64,000 nucleotides of DNA from Hoeflea_A sp963921345 (GTDB taxonomy: Bacteria > Pseudomonadota > Alphaproteobacteria > Rhizobiales > Rhizobiaceae). The stretch is from NCBI GenBank assembly GCA_963921345.3, contig CAWUFE020000007.1, forward strand, positions 2,604,001 through 2,668,000, read 5' to 3'. The stretch's first letter is position 1. Each line of letters begins with the position of its first letter. The notes under the pieces were generated by a model, which saw nothing but the letters and a program-made list of their open reading frames with translations, had not been told where the DNA came from and searched no databases. The translations under genes were made by a program, and so were the position numbers. Shown here piece after piece: positions 25,740-34,458 of the stretch.

Positions 25740-26768
25740 TCAGTTCGTGGTCGCGCTCTGCAGCATTTCCGGGCGGGTGCAGATGAAGATCGGATAGCTG
25801 TAGATCTCCACCCGATCCCACGCCTCCCGGCCCGACTTGTCCTCGAGCAGCATGCCGTAATATTCCCGTCCGCGCCGGTTCAGATACGGCTTGAACTCAT
25901 TGGCCGGCGCAAAGCCCGCCTGGAAGGCCCCAGGAGCACCGACAGGGAAAAACCGCACCTTGTCCGTGTCTATCGCAATCGTCGAGCCGTCATCCGTACC
26001 GCGGTAGTTGATGAACGTGATCCCCTCGATCTCGATCGCCGAATAGCCATCGATGTTTTCCAGCAGCGCTGCCCGTTCGGTGCCGAGCTTGGTCTCCTTG
26101 ATTTGCTTATGGTTGACGAGCTTGTCGTAGAACGTGTCGCCGGTCAGCCCCACGATCCGCGTCGACGGGGTCCACACGCCCTTGGCCTTTTTCATCATGG
26201 CGCGCTTGACGTTGCGGCATTTGGCTCGCACATCCGTATTTGCCGTGCCAAGGGCAAACTCGATCGCCGCCGGCTCGGCCACTTCCCATTCCTCGAACCA
26301 GTTGAACAGCACGGTCTCTCCGTCGGCGTCCAGCACCTTGCCCTGGATCGCGCCGAAGCGCATGTGTTCCCAGGTCAGTTCAAGGTCGTTCATCAGTCGC
26401 ATGGTGCGCTCGCTCACCTCGTCTGCCATCTCCCGCGCCTGCTGGTCCGATGGCAGCGAGACGACGCCGGCAAGCTCTATGGCGTGGATCGTCGTGCCCT
26501 TGGCCAGGCGGTTCACCATGAAGGCCCGCAGCTTCGCGCCCTCCGGCACCAGTTCGGCAAGCGGCGCATTGATTTCCGAGGTCGGGATCAGGGTCAAGGT
26601 GCGGTCCTTGTCGGCGATCGCGATCGTTTGGGAGCGCGAATAGACCGGCTCGAAAATATTGAGCTGACCCAGAAGCTGGGGCAGATAGTCGATGCGCTCG
26701 ACAATTTCTTCCTGGAACTCGATCTGGCCCCATGCGTTCTGCTCGAAAATGTCCGTAATCAGGCCCAT
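25740..26768 (-). CDS. Major capsid protein (lambda gpE family)
   Basis: 342 residues matching the Phage_cap_E family: ADKDRTLTLIPTSEINAPLAEL, KLRAFMVNRLAKGTTIHAIEL, ERTMRLMNDLELTWEHMRFGAIQGKVLDADG, GREYYGMLLEDKSGREAWDR. Like lambda gpE it should not itself carry a protease delta domain; scaffold comes from the nested gene upstream. Confidence 0.9.
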   Translation of the reverse strand: MGLITDIFEQNAWGQIEFQEEIVERIDYLPQLLGQLNIFEPVYSRSQTIAIADKDRTLTLIPTSEINAPLAELVPEGAKLRAFMVNRLAKGTTIHAIELAGVVSLPSDQQAREMADEVSERTMRLMNDLELTWEHMRFGAIQGKVLDADGETVLFNWFEEWEVAEPAAIEFALGTANTDVRAKCRNVKRAMMKKAKGVWTPSTRIVGLTGDTFYDKLVNHKQIKETKLGTERAALLENIDGYSAIEIEGITFINYRGTDDGSTIAIDTDKVRFFPVGAPGAFQAGFAPANEFKPYLNRRGREYYGMLLEDKSGREAWDRVEIYSYPIFICTRPEMLQSATTN

Positions 26769-26815
26769 CGGGTCCTCCTTGAATTCGGTATTGCGTGTGT
26801 GGTGTCGGCGCAGCC

Positions 26816-27202
26816 TTAGCGGATGACGATGCCCAGTCCTGCCAGCTTGCCCGTCGCAGTCTTCTTCTGGGGGTCGGTGATGCCCTCCGGCCAGAGCAGC
26901 ATCGCGCCATGCACTTCCGCATGGCGCGCGATGATCGTGCGGCGGACATCCTCGGCGTCATCGTCTTTACCGGTATTGCAACCCTCGATCAGGATCGCGG
27001 CGGCGCTTTGGGTGCCATCGTTTGCCGTTGGTGCAAGCGGCTTGAACTTTCCGCTGGCCGTGACCTTGCCGAGCACGGTACCGGGCTTGATCTTGCCGGA
27101 GCCGCCGGCGATCATTTCCTGCTCGCGTGAAATCGTTCCCTGACCCTCGCTGACCAGGAATGCGGCTGTGCGATGCAGGTCTTCTTCGAGTATCCGGGCC
27201 AT
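26816..27202 (-). CDS. Head decoration protein (lambda gpD family)
   Basis: 128 residues with the HDPD pattern: SEGQGTISREQEMIAGGSGKIKPGTVLGKVTASGKF, AAAILIEGCNTGKDD, and a late ITDPQKKTATGKLAGLGIVIR. Trimers stabilise the expanded head. Between protease/scaffold and capsid, as in lambda. Confidence 0.9.
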   Translation of the reverse strand: MARILEEDLHRTAAFLVSEGQGTISREQEMIAGGSGKIKPGTVLGKVTASGKFKPLAPTANDGTQSAAAILIEGCNTGKDDDAEDVRRTIIARHAEVHGAMLLWPEGITDPQKKTATGKLAGLGIVIR

Positions 27203-27228
27203 GCTGCCCTCCTTTCAGTCCTTCTTGA

Positions 27229-27639
27229 TCAGCGGCGCTTGTTCAGCCGATCGACGGAAGCGGTCAGAACCGAAACGGTGCTTCCTTCCTTCTGTCCTTC
27301 AACCGGCTGCGCCAATGCGGCAGCCCCGCTGCGTTGCGCCTGGTAACGGTCAGCATCGGCGACCGGCTCGTTGTCTTTGGTCCCGGCACCGGTCGCCGCA
27401 GCCTTGAGCGCCGCAATGGCTTGGGTTGCGGGCATGTCCGTCTCGAAGGCCAGATGCCTGGCCAGCGGTTCGTTACCGCCGGCTGCGGCGTCCTCGAGGA
27501 TGGCCTTGATGCGGGCCTTGGCATCGGCCGCCCCTGTTGCGGTCGCATCCGTGGCATCATTCGCCTGATCGGTGTCCGGATCGACGGAAGTCTTGTCCGC
27601 AGCCTTCGCGTTGGCCGCCGGGTCGGGTTTGGGTGCCAT
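27229..27639 (-). CDS. Nested in-frame scaffold protein (lambda Nu3-like)
   Basis: An internal ATG, in frame with the protease gene (codon 221), is preceded by AAAAGGAGATCATCG, a strong ribosome site. The 136-residue product begins MAPKPDPAANAKAADKT and has the charged, helical composition of a scaffold. Lambda makes Nu3 the same way from within gene C. Ends in KEGSTVSVLTASVDRLNKRR, a likely capsid-binding tail. Confidence 0.75.
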   Translation of the reverse strand: MAPKPDPAANAKAADKTSVDPDTDQANDATDATATGAADAKARIKAILEDAAAGGNEPLARHLAFETDMPATQAIAALKAAATGAGTKDNEPVADADRYQAQRSGAAALAQPVEGQKEGSTVSVLTASVDRLNKRR

Positions 27640-28299
27640 CGATGATCTCCTTTTACGCTTCGGCGTGTTTCGGGTTGCTGCCTCGAAAGACCAGTTTTTC
27701 TTCCTGGCCATCTTCGCCAGTTTCTTCGGCGCGTGGGCATAAAGCCGGTAGTCGAAGGCGGCGACGGCAACGGCGCGGACCTCGCTCGCCTCGGTGTCGG
27801 TGGCAAAACCGCGCTCCACGGCCTCTTCACCGGTCAGCCAGAGCTCGCCCTGCATGTCCTCACGGATATCGTGCGCATCCTGGCCGCACTGGCCGGCATA
27901 GATATCGGCCATCAGGTCACCGAGCTTGTTGAGGATTCCTGTCGACTTTTCGTGTTCGTGCGCATCGCCAATAGTGATCGTCAAAGGATCATGGATCATC
28001 ATCAGCGCGCCTTCGCGCATGGTGATCGTGTCGCCGGCCATGGCGATTACCGAAGCGATCGATGCGGCGATGGCGTCGACCACAACGGCCACATCGCCGC
28101 GATGGGCCTTCAGCGCATTGTAGATGGCAATGCCGTCGGAGGTGTATCCGCCGCCAGAATTGATCCGCACGGTGATGTCCGCGTCATGGCCCAGCATCGC
28201 CAGCGCGTCGATCACCTCGGACGCGGTGAACCCGTCGTCCCAGAAATCATCACCGACAAACCCGTAAAGCACGAGTTCGCCGTCAATCAGAACACTCAT
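27229..28299 (-). CDS. S49/ClpP-like head maturation protease with C-terminal scaffold
   Basis: 356 residues from the ATG preceded by AGGAGA. The N-terminal 200 residues are a ClpP-like serine peptidase: RINSGGGYTSDGIAIYNAL, DAIAASIASVIAMAGD (nucleophile Ser) and ALMMIHDPL (His). After residue 220 the sequence turns Ala/Lys/Asp-rich and helical, as expected of a scaffold. Equivalent to lambda gpC. Confidence 0.9.
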   Translation of the reverse strand: MSVLIDGELVLYGFVGDDFWDDGFTASEVIDALAMLGHDADITVRINSGGGYTSDGIAIYNALKAHRGDVAVVVDAIAASIASVIAMAGDTITMREGALMMIHDPLTITIGDAHEHEKSTGILNKLGDLMADIYAGQCGQDAHDIREDMQGELWLTGEEAVERGFATDTEASEVRAVAVAAFDYRLYAHAPKKLAKMARKKNWSFEAATRNTPKRKRRSSMAPKPDPAANAKAADKTSVDPDTDQANDATDATATGAADAKARIKAILEDAAAGGNEPLARHLAFETDMPATQAIAALKAAATGAGTKDNEPVADADRYQAQRSGAAALAQPVEGQKEGSTVSVLTASVDRLNKRR

Positions 28300-28310
28300 G
28301 CCATCTCCTG

Positions 28311-28571
28311 TCAGGTCCAGCGGATACCCTTGGCGAATCGGCTTCGTCGGGTGCCGCCCTTCGTTCTTGCGCATTGCGCCTCGTATTCGGCGATCAACTT
28401 CGTCAGCCGCGTGTCATTGGCCCGCATGAAGGTGATTTCCTCACCGTCAATGCGGGTTGTCTCGCGCAACTGTCCGGCGATCAGGCGAATGCGCACCTTG
28501 CGCAATGCCTCGACCATGGCGCAGGCGTCGTTCATGTCGACCACATCGCTGCCGACCTTCATCACGCTCAT
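28311..28571 (-). CDS. Head-tail connector gpW-like protein
   Basis: 86 residues with the gpW pattern (ACAMVEALRKVRIRLIAGQL, EEITFMRANDTRLTKLIAEYEAQC). It overlaps the portal stop by four bases. In lambda W lies before the portal; here it follows it, a local rearrangement. Confidence 0.75.
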   Translation of the reverse strand: MSVMKVGSDVVDMNDACAMVEALRKVRIRLIAGQLRETTRIDGEEITFMRANDTRLTKLIAEYEAQCARTKGGTRRSRFAKGIRWT

Positions 28572-30208
28572 GGCGCCGGCTCCGTCTGCGGCGAATTGTC
28601 CGGCGGTTTCTTGCTCTTGGTCGCATAGGGCGATGCCATACCGGCCTCGACATAGCGATCGTGCTCGGCCTTGCGCTGCTCGAAAAGCTCATCCGGATCG
28701 ACACCCAGATCGCCGGTCTCAATGGCAATGGAGCTGGTGCCGTTCTTCAGCCGCTCCGACGACGCCTTCGCCGATTTGCCATCATCCGCGGTCGGTTTTG
28801 CCGGCCCTTGCCAACTCGCCGCACTCACCCGGTCGCGGGCCATGCGGAAAGCCTCATAGCCGCCCTTGAAGGCAATCCGGCCTTCGCCGATTTCCTCGTC
28901 CAGCCAGTTCTCATAGACCATCTGGCACAGCGGTGCGGCAATGCGCTCGCGCCGGCGCATCACAACCGCCCAGATGCTGGCCGTTTCCATCCGCACACTC
29001 GAATAGGTCGCATTGTTGTGATCCATGGTCAGCGCGCCATAGGTGACCCCCAGCGCCCGCGCCATGTCGCGGTTCAGACTGTTGGCAAACGGCAGGAAGG
29101 TCTGCCCCGGCACACGGGCCGTTTCCAGCCCCAGCTTTTCGCCCGGACCCAGATGCGAGACCTGCGGATCGGAGCCCACCGATATCCTGCTGTCCATGCC
29201 CCGCTCCATCTGATAGCCCAGATAGTTTAGGAACTCCTCGACATAGGCCTTGCCCTTGGCCTCGCCCCCATCGTCGTCATCATCATCATCATCCGGCGTG
29301 TTGACGACATCGCTCTCCTTCAGGGCTTCCAGCCCCTCGAAGGCGTCCCGGCTCGGCATGTCGCTGGTCAGCGTGATGGCAAACACCGTCTGCAGAATAG
29401 CCATCTGCAAGGTCGCGTCATCCAGCATCTCGGCCTGGATATGTTTGCGAAACGCCGGCGCCAGCGCCGAAATCCCGCGCACATCGGTCGCGTCCATCGG
29501 GTCGAACACATGCAGCACCAGAGGCCGGCCATCGGCATCATGGGCGGCGTAATCGCGCTTGACCTTCATTCCGTCCTTATCAATCTCGAAGCGGTAGGAG
29601 ATCGCGCGCCCCTTGTCGTCGTGGCGAACCCCCTGACAGAGCCGTTCAAGCCGGTTGCTGTCCTGCACCAGGCGCGGCGGCGGCACCAGACACAGCTTGG
29701 TGCCGGTGACGATACCGTAGCGGCGGCGCTCGGCGGCGGAAAAGAAATCAAACACGCCCGTCACCTCGCCATAGGCGATCTGCCAGCGCAGCGCGATATC
29801 GACCATCTGCGGCCCGGTCAGCTTGCCGCGCATGTCGCACTCGCGCGGATTGTGCCAGAACGCCCGCCAGCGCTTCTTGACCAGCCGTATCCAGTCGGCC
29901 TTCTCGTTGTCGTCATAGCCGAAACCGTCAAGGTCCGGATTGGGCGTCAGCGTCAGTCCGACGCCCACGGTGTCGGCGATCACCTGGTCGGTCGCACCCT
30001 TTAGCCGACCGCTGTTCTGGATCAGGTCCATGGCAAGACCGGCCGCGCGTGTCCACGACCGACGCACATCGTCGGGATGGGCCGTCAGGGGAGCCATGCG
30101 CCCGGCCAGGACGCCGCTTTTCGTGTCGCGCATGTAGCGGGCAAAGGTGCGTGACGCCCATCCCCTGGCCTTTTGCGCCAGTGACCTTTGGCCGTGCCTG
30201 CCTGTCAT
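28568..30208 (-). CDS. Portal protein (lambda gpB family)
   Basis: 546 residues from the ATG overlapping the terminase stop (ATGA). Matches Phage_portal_2: SWTRAAGLAMDLIQNSGRLKG, GVGLTLTPNPDLDG, CLVPPPRLVQDSN, LPFANSLNRDMARALGVTYGALTMDHNNATYSS. A poly-Asp run (DDDDDDDDGG) sits near residue 300. Twelve copies form the DNA entry vertex. Confidence 0.9.
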   Translation of the reverse strand: MTGRHGQRSLAQKARGWASRTFARYMRDTKSGVLAGRMAPLTAHPDDVRRSWTRAAGLAMDLIQNSGRLKGATDQVIADTVGVGLTLTPNPDLDGFGYDDNEKADWIRLVKKRWRAFWHNPRECDMRGKLTGPQMVDIALRWQIAYGEVTGVFDFFSAAERRRYGIVTGTKLCLVPPPRLVQDSNRLERLCQGVRHDDKGRAISYRFEIDKDGMKVKRDYAAHDADGRPLVLHVFDPMDATDVRGISALAPAFRKHIQAEMLDDATLQMAILQTVFAITLTSDMPSRDAFEGLEALKESDVVNTPDDDDDDDDGGEAKGKAYVEEFLNYLGYQMERGMDSRISVGSDPQVSHLGPGEKLGLETARVPGQTFLPFANSLNRDMARALGVTYGALTMDHNNATYSSVRMETASIWAVVMRRRERIAAPLCQMVYENWLDEEIGEGRIAFKGGYEAFRMARDRVSAASWQGPAKPTADDGKSAKASSERLKNGTSSIAIETGDLGVDPDELFEQRKAEHDRYVEAGMASPYATKSKKPPDNSPQTEPAP

Positions 30209-32175
30209 CGCCGCGTCCGGTCCTTCCATTTCTGCCGCTTGCGCTGCCGCTCACGCGCCTTCGCTTTCACAACCTCGTCCGGCACCATCAGGTCTTTCTC
30301 CATCTGTCGCCACTTCTCTTCCGACCAGCGATCGGCACCGGCAATCCAGGCGGCAGCGCGGGCATAGACCCGGCAGTCCAGCGCCTCGTTGCGCTCGCGC
30401 ATCTTCTGCCATTCCAGCTTCGCAAAACCGCGCCGATTGCGAACTGTGACCAGTTGCTCGGCGATCAGTTGCCGAACCCACTCGGCGTCGATCCAGTCCG
30501 GCAGATGCACGGTGCCGGGCAGGAAGGCGAGCTCTTCCGTCTTCGTCTCTCCAGGCCAATCGAGCTTCAGGAACCGGTAGGTCTCGGCCTTGAAGACCGA
30601 AACCGCGACAGTCCACAACCGCGCTCCACGGCGCAGCTTCTTGCCGGCGGTGGTCACGTCCACATAGGTCGGACCCATCACCGGGCTCGACCGGTTGAAG
30701 CCATCGACGCCCTTGACGGGAGCAACCTGCGTGAAACCGGCCCGGCGCGCCCATGCATAGACCGACGGCGTCTCGTAGCCGCTGTCAATGGCAAGCTTTG
30801 CAATGCGCATCTTGCGACCGCCGGCATGCTCCCACGTCTGCGTCAGCATCTCGTCGAGCCTGGCCCATGCGCCGGGATCATGCGGCCCGCCCTCGATCAC
30901 CTCATGATCGATCAGCCAACTCTCAAAACCGCAGCCCCAAGCCCAGATATCGACCTCGAAACGGTCCTTCTGCACATCGACGCCAGCCGTCAAAAGCACC
31001 CCGCCCGCGGGAACCGTGCCGTATTTCCACGGCTCGCGCCGTGCAAGCAGCAGCTGTTCGTCAGGCGCTTCGCCGCTTTCGACCCATGTCTCGGCAAGCA
31101 CCGTGTTGCAAAACACCCGCTCCGCCTCGTCGGAGCCTTTCGCCGCCGCCTTGTCACGGGCAATGTCGGCCCAGCTCTTCCAGCCCGGCGGCGAATAGAG
31201 CGCCGACAGGTGAAAGCCGATCGTCGCAGGATCTTGCGCCCGCGCCGTCGGTCGCCATTCACCGGCCGCCAGCATCGCCGCCTTGTGATGCTCGGCAATC
31301 GGCGTCTCGCAAGCATCGCAGTGATAGGCCGCCGTCTCCGGCTTGCCCTTGTCCCAGCGCAGTCGCTCGAATTGCAGCCACTGGAAATGGCCGCAATGCG
31401 GGCACGGCACGAAATACCGGCGCTGGTCCGACGCCGCGTATTCCCGCTCGATCCGACTGGTGCCCTTGATCGTCGGCGTCGAGACCAGAAACACCTTGCG
31501 TCGATGCGCAAATGTCAGCGTGCGCATCTCGGCAAGCGAAACCGGATCGCCCTCGTCATCGGCAGACGCCGGATAGGCATCGACCTCGTCGAGGAACAGG
31601 TAGCGCGCCGGCATGGAGCGCAGGCCCACGGCCGAGTTGGCCCCTGTCATGATCAGAACGCCGCCGGCGAAATCCTTCGACAGCTGTGTGTTGCCGCTGT
31701 CGCGGGCGCGCGCCGGACGAACCCGCTCGCGCAGAACCGGACTTTCCTCGATCAGCGGATCGATGCGCTGGCGCGAATTGCGCTTGGCAAGCTCCACCGT
31801 CGGCTGGACCGCCAGCATCGGACCCGGCGCATGATGGATGACGTAGCCGATCCAGTTGTTGCCGGCCTCCGTCGCGCCGACTTGCGCGGCCTTCATGAAC
31901 ACCACGCGCTCGGCATCATGATGCGGCGACAAGGCGTCCATGATAGCCTTCATGAAAGGCGTGCGATCACTGCGATAGCGACCGGGCTCGGCAGAGGCGC
32001 GCGACGACAGGACGCGATGTGTGTCCGCCCACCCCGAAACCGTCAGAAACGGCTCCGGCTTTAGTCCACTGCCCCAGGCCTCGATCAGCGCCTTTGCGCC
32101 GTCGAACCTCTTTATGCGGCTATCAGACGAACTCGATACGGGGCTCGGCAAGCTCATCGAGATGGGCGCGGACAT
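30205..32175 (-). CDS. Terminase large subunit (gpA family)
   Basis: Up to 656 residues; a start at the Met 32157 is equally possible because neither has a clear ribosome site. ATPase motifs KAAQVGATE (Walker A-like) and RYLFLDEVD (Walker B), a zinc-ribbon CPHCGH...CDAC, and a C-terminal nuclease domain (AVQPTVELAKRN, LLTAGVDVQKDRFEV, AKLAIDSGYETPSVY). Packages DNA into the prohead and cuts it. GpA-type terminases generate cohesive ends. Confidence 0.95.
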   Translation of the reverse strand: MSAPISMSLPSPVSSSSDSRIKRFDGAKALIEAWGSGLKPEPFLTVSGWADTHRVLSSRASAEPGRYRSDRTPFMKAIMDALSPHHDAERVVFMKAAQVGATEAGNNWIGYVIHHAPGPMLAVQPTVELAKRNSRQRIDPLIEESPVLRERVRPARARDSGNTQLSKDFAGGVLIMTGANSAVGLRSMPARYLFLDEVDAYPASADDEGDPVSLAEMRTLTFAHRRKVFLVSTPTIKGTSRIEREYAASDQRRYFVPCPHCGHFQWLQFERLRWDKGKPETAAYHCDACETPIAEHHKAAMLAAGEWRPTARAQDPATIGFHLSALYSPPGWKSWADIARDKAAAKGSDEAERVFCNTVLAETWVESGEAPDEQLLLARREPWKYGTVPAGGVLLTAGVDVQKDRFEVDIWAWGCGFESWLIDHEVIEGGPHDPGAWARLDEMLTQTWEHAGGRKMRIAKLAIDSGYETPSVYAWARRAGFTQVAPVKGVDGFNRSSPVMGPTYVDVTTAGKKLRRGARLWTVAVSVFKAETYRFLKLDWPGETKTEELAFLPGTVHLPDWIDAEWVRQLIAEQLVTVRNRRGFAKLEWQKMRERNEALDCRVYARAAAWIAGADRWSEEKWRQMEKDLMVPDEVVKAKARERQRKRQKWKDRTRR

Positions 32176-32677
32176 GGGTCTCCAGAACCTTCTGCATGAC
32201 CGCCGTCTGCGTGCCCAGTTCCGCCGCCATCATCGCAGCAACCCGCGCCGGCCAGTTCACCCAGGCGTCGCGCTCTTCACGCGCCAGCCTGAAGACCAGC
32301 GCCACTGCCTTGTCCTGCTCGATCAAGTCGCCCTTGAGCTTGGCCAGCCTGATCTTGCCCTCCTGAACCTTCAAAACCTCACTGGCAGTCTTGGCCTGCA
32401 TGTAGTTCAGCTCACCGGATACAGATGAACCGCTCTCTTCAAGGGTCTCCTCAACAGCCTTGACCGCCGCTGCCGGCACCGGCTTGGTTTTGGCAGCGCG
32501 CACAGTTCGCGGCTTCCGCGAGGCCGGAGCAGTGTTGGACAACCAGTCCCGATCAGCGCGTTCAACATCAATAGTGCCATCGGCTTCAGCAGTAATACGG
32601 CCCTGTTTCAAAGCCTTTCGGACCGCTGCGTCGCTGATGCCACGCTGCCTTGCATACTCCCGGATTGATACGCCCAC
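32123..32677 (-). CDS. Terminase small subunit (Nu1-like)
   Basis: 184 residues from a GTG start preceded by GGGAG; this start places the direct repeats upstream rather than inside the gene. The N-terminal winged helix-turn-helix MGVSIREYARQRGISDAAVRKAL resembles lambda Nu1, and the C-terminal SGELNYMQAKTASEVLKVQEGKIRLAKLKGDLI is the usual helical interaction domain. Binds the packaging site and recruits TerL. Confidence 0.8.
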   Translation of the reverse strand: MGVSIREYARQRGISDAAVRKALKQGRITAEADGTIDVERADRDWLSNTAPASRKPRTVRAAKTKPVPAAAVKAVEETLEESGSSVSGELNYMQAKTASEVLKVQEGKIRLAKLKGDLIEQDKAVALVFRLAREERDAWVNWPARVAAMMAAELGTQTAVMQKVLETHVRAHLDELAEPRIEFV

Positions 32678-32692
32678 CGCTATAACACTCCC

Positions 32693-32879
32693 GTGCGAAC
32701 CAGTGCGAACCAAGGTGCGAACCTGACTTGCACAGGTATCAGGGACGATATGCCCCATTTTTCAAGAACTTAGGTGCGAACCATGGGTGCGAACCGGTGC
32801 GAACCACAGGTGCGAACCTTGCTGCCGCTTTTTGTATATTTTCCAGCCACTTAGATGCGAACCCCATGGGGTGCGAACC
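32693..32879 (+). repeat. Nine direct repeats GTGCGAACC upstream of terS
   Basis: Copies start at 32693, 32703, 32715, 32774, 32787, 32797, 32810, 32855 (A in place of the first G) and 32871, all in the same orientation. Several are flanked to give GGTGCGAACC. They form two clusters with spacings of 10-13 bases within clusters, about one helix turn. Position just before terS matches cosB R sites of lambda; TerS binding or a cos region is inferred. A regulator operator array is the alternative. Confidence 0.85.
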
Positions 32880-32954
32880 TATTTTGTTGCCCTGTCGCTG
32901 GCGAAATCCCGGGCTGAATCGCCTCGCGGCGGCCCAAGGCCAAAAATACGGTCC

Positions 32955-33542
32955 CTAAAGTCCCAGCGCCCGGCTGATCTCATGGTCCAGACGACGCGGC
33001 AGCACCTTGGCCACCGTGTCATCGAAGGCAGCCGCGGTTTCGCCGCTCACCATCTCCTCCGGGATAATCACGCCGGACTTCACAACCTCGATCGGCAGCC
33101 GCCTGCCATGACGCTCGAAGACGTGACCACCCATTTTCAGTGCGACGCGCCCACGCTCAAAGCTGCCGCCCTTCATGAAAGTACGCTCGTAGAGCTTGCG
33201 TTCGCCGCGGACGAAGGCGACCACACCGGGGCGGGTTTCGCGCGGCCTGAAGTATTTCAGCGACACGTCGCCGCCAGCCGCATGGAGCGTATAGGTCAGG
33301 TCCTGCCCCGCACCGGTTTCGGGATGGCCCTGAGCCGGGCGTTTGGTCTTGACCACCCTGCGGATGATCTTCTGCTGCAATCCGGTCTGCTTCGCCAGTG
33401 TACGGACGACTCGGGTGCGTGCCATGTCACCGGTCCGCGCCAATGCGCGGCTGACCGCCTTTGGTGCTTCATTGCCCAAAGCGCCCAGCATGTTCTCGAA
33501 GCGCTCGATGTCCTTCATGTCGACGCCGCTGACCGTGAACAT
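32955..33542 (-). CDS. Prophage minor tail protein Z-like (GPZ family)
   Basis: 195 residues with ERFENMLGALGNEAPKAVSRALARTGDMARTRVVRTLAKQTGL, the helical start typical of the phage GPZ/minor tail Z family, and a beta-rich middle. Lambda gpZ helps tail completion. Its position upstream of the terminase genes rather than among head-tail joining genes is unusual. Confidence 0.7.
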   Translation of the reverse strand: MFTVSGVDMKDIERFENMLGALGNEAPKAVSRALARTGDMARTRVVRTLAKQTGLQQKIIRRVVKTKRPAQGHPETGAGQDLTYTLHAAGGDVSLKYFRPRETRPGVVAFVRGERKLYERTFMKGGSFERGRVALKMGGHVFERHGRRLPIEVVKSGVIIPEEMVSGETAAAFDDTVAKVLPRRLDHEISRALGL

Positions 33543-33579
33543 GCAAAGCCTCGTTGTGCGGAACTGGTTGCGGAGCCAG

Positions 33580-33650
33580 GTATTGAGCCCGCCTTTTACC
33601 GAGCGGTTTTGCCGCCCTTTCCAGTACGGCGGCGCTTCCCTTGCATGGGA
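33580..33650. repeat. Degenerate palindromic element copy, intergenic
   Basis: Contains GCGGTTTTGCCGCC and GTACGGCGGCGCTTCCCTTGC, a diverged version of the family. Lies in the 240-bp gap between the gpZ-like gene and the next upstream gene, which otherwise shows no gene. Confidence 0.5.
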
Positions 33651-33763
33651 TTACGAGGCCGGCGGCTCACCCATTGCCTTCCCGCGTCTGCTCACCATAA
33701 CGATCGTCGAATCAAAAAGGGCGATCCGCTGGTCACAGATCACCCCAATAACCGATGTGAATC

Positions 33764-33782
33764 ACGTTTGTGGTACAAACGT
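33764..33782. promoter_or_regulatory. Perfect inverted repeat ACGTTTGT-GGT-ACAAACGT
   Basis: Eight-base arms with a three-base centre, immediately downstream of an unknown gene and 220 bases upstream of the gpZ-like gene. On the minus strand a TTGACG box overlaps it, so it may be an operator over a late promoter. No T-run follows, so a terminator is less likely. Confidence 0.45.
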
Positions 33783-34315
33783 CAAGCGGAATTCTTCATC
33801 GATCGTGTCGGTCGCCGCTTCAAACCCCAGTGGACGGCCAGTACGTCCAGGCATTCCTTGAACCGCTCTGCGATGTAATTGGCTCGCTTGCGCTGCGCAT
33901 CAGCCCCCGCCAGATCGCGCGGCCACAGCCCAGCCCCGGCGAGATTGATCGTCAGGTGATAGCCCTCCGAGCCGAGGACGGCGAGCATCTGATGCAGCGT
34001 CTGCGAGGCGTATAGCTGCGCTTCCGTCACGGTCTGGGCGATCTGGCCGCCGTCGACGGGTTGCCTGCTGTAGTCGATGGCCCGTGCGCCGGCGCCGCCG
34101 ATCGCCTCGTAAGCCGCACAGGCGCGCTTGGCGGCGATGAACTCCGCCTCGTCGATCGTGCGGCGATGAAACAGATAGACCGGATAGCTCTCGCGACGGT
34201 TGACCCGCGCCCTGATCTTGGGCGGATTGGTCCGGTCGGCAGGCGCGGCCGGATTGAAATAGGGGTTGTCGACCATGACGGTCGGCTTGCGGTTTTTGCG
34301 ACGTTTGTATGCCAT
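33782..34315 (-). CDS. Unknown phage protein
   Basis: 177 residues from the second Met (MAYKRRKNRKPTVMVDNPYF), basic at the N-terminus and helical later (RRTIDEAEFIAAKRACAAYE, AQLYASQTLHQMLAVLG, CLDVLAVHWGL). The type is common near rhizobial phage packaging genes, where it may be a small DNA-interacting protein. No domain recognised. Confidence 0.6.
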   Translation of the reverse strand: MAYKRRKNRKPTVMVDNPYFNPAAPADRTNPPKIRARVNRRESYPVYLFHRRTIDEAEFIAAKRACAAYEAIGGAGARAIDYSRQPVDGGQIAQTVTEAQLYASQTLHQMLAVLGSEGYHLTINLAGAGLWPRDLAGADAQRKRANYIAERFKECLDVLAVHWGLKRRPTRSMKNSA

Positions 34316-34458
34316 TGTGGATATCCGGCTCGTTGAGTCCAACCATATAACTAATTTTATGGTGATTTCATACCGGACACTACTGGTATTATCCCGACAA
34401 ACTCAAAGGCAGTGGTCGAATCGCAAACCCCATCGCAAATGCTGCTATCCGCATAATT

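Noticed and set aside
29273..29296. Trinucleotide microsatellite in the portal gene
   Set aside because: The repeated CAT/ATC run encodes a poly-Asp stretch in a normal portal protein loop; no sign of function beyond coding.
30049..32064. 671-codon plus-strand frame opposite terminase
   Set aside because: Antisense shadow of TerL; Arg/Pro/His-rich with no domain.
32693..32879. CRISPR-like array
   Set aside because: Repeats are only 9-10 bases with spacers mostly of 1-5 bases or irregular gaps; no cas genes. Better explained as protein-binding repeats.
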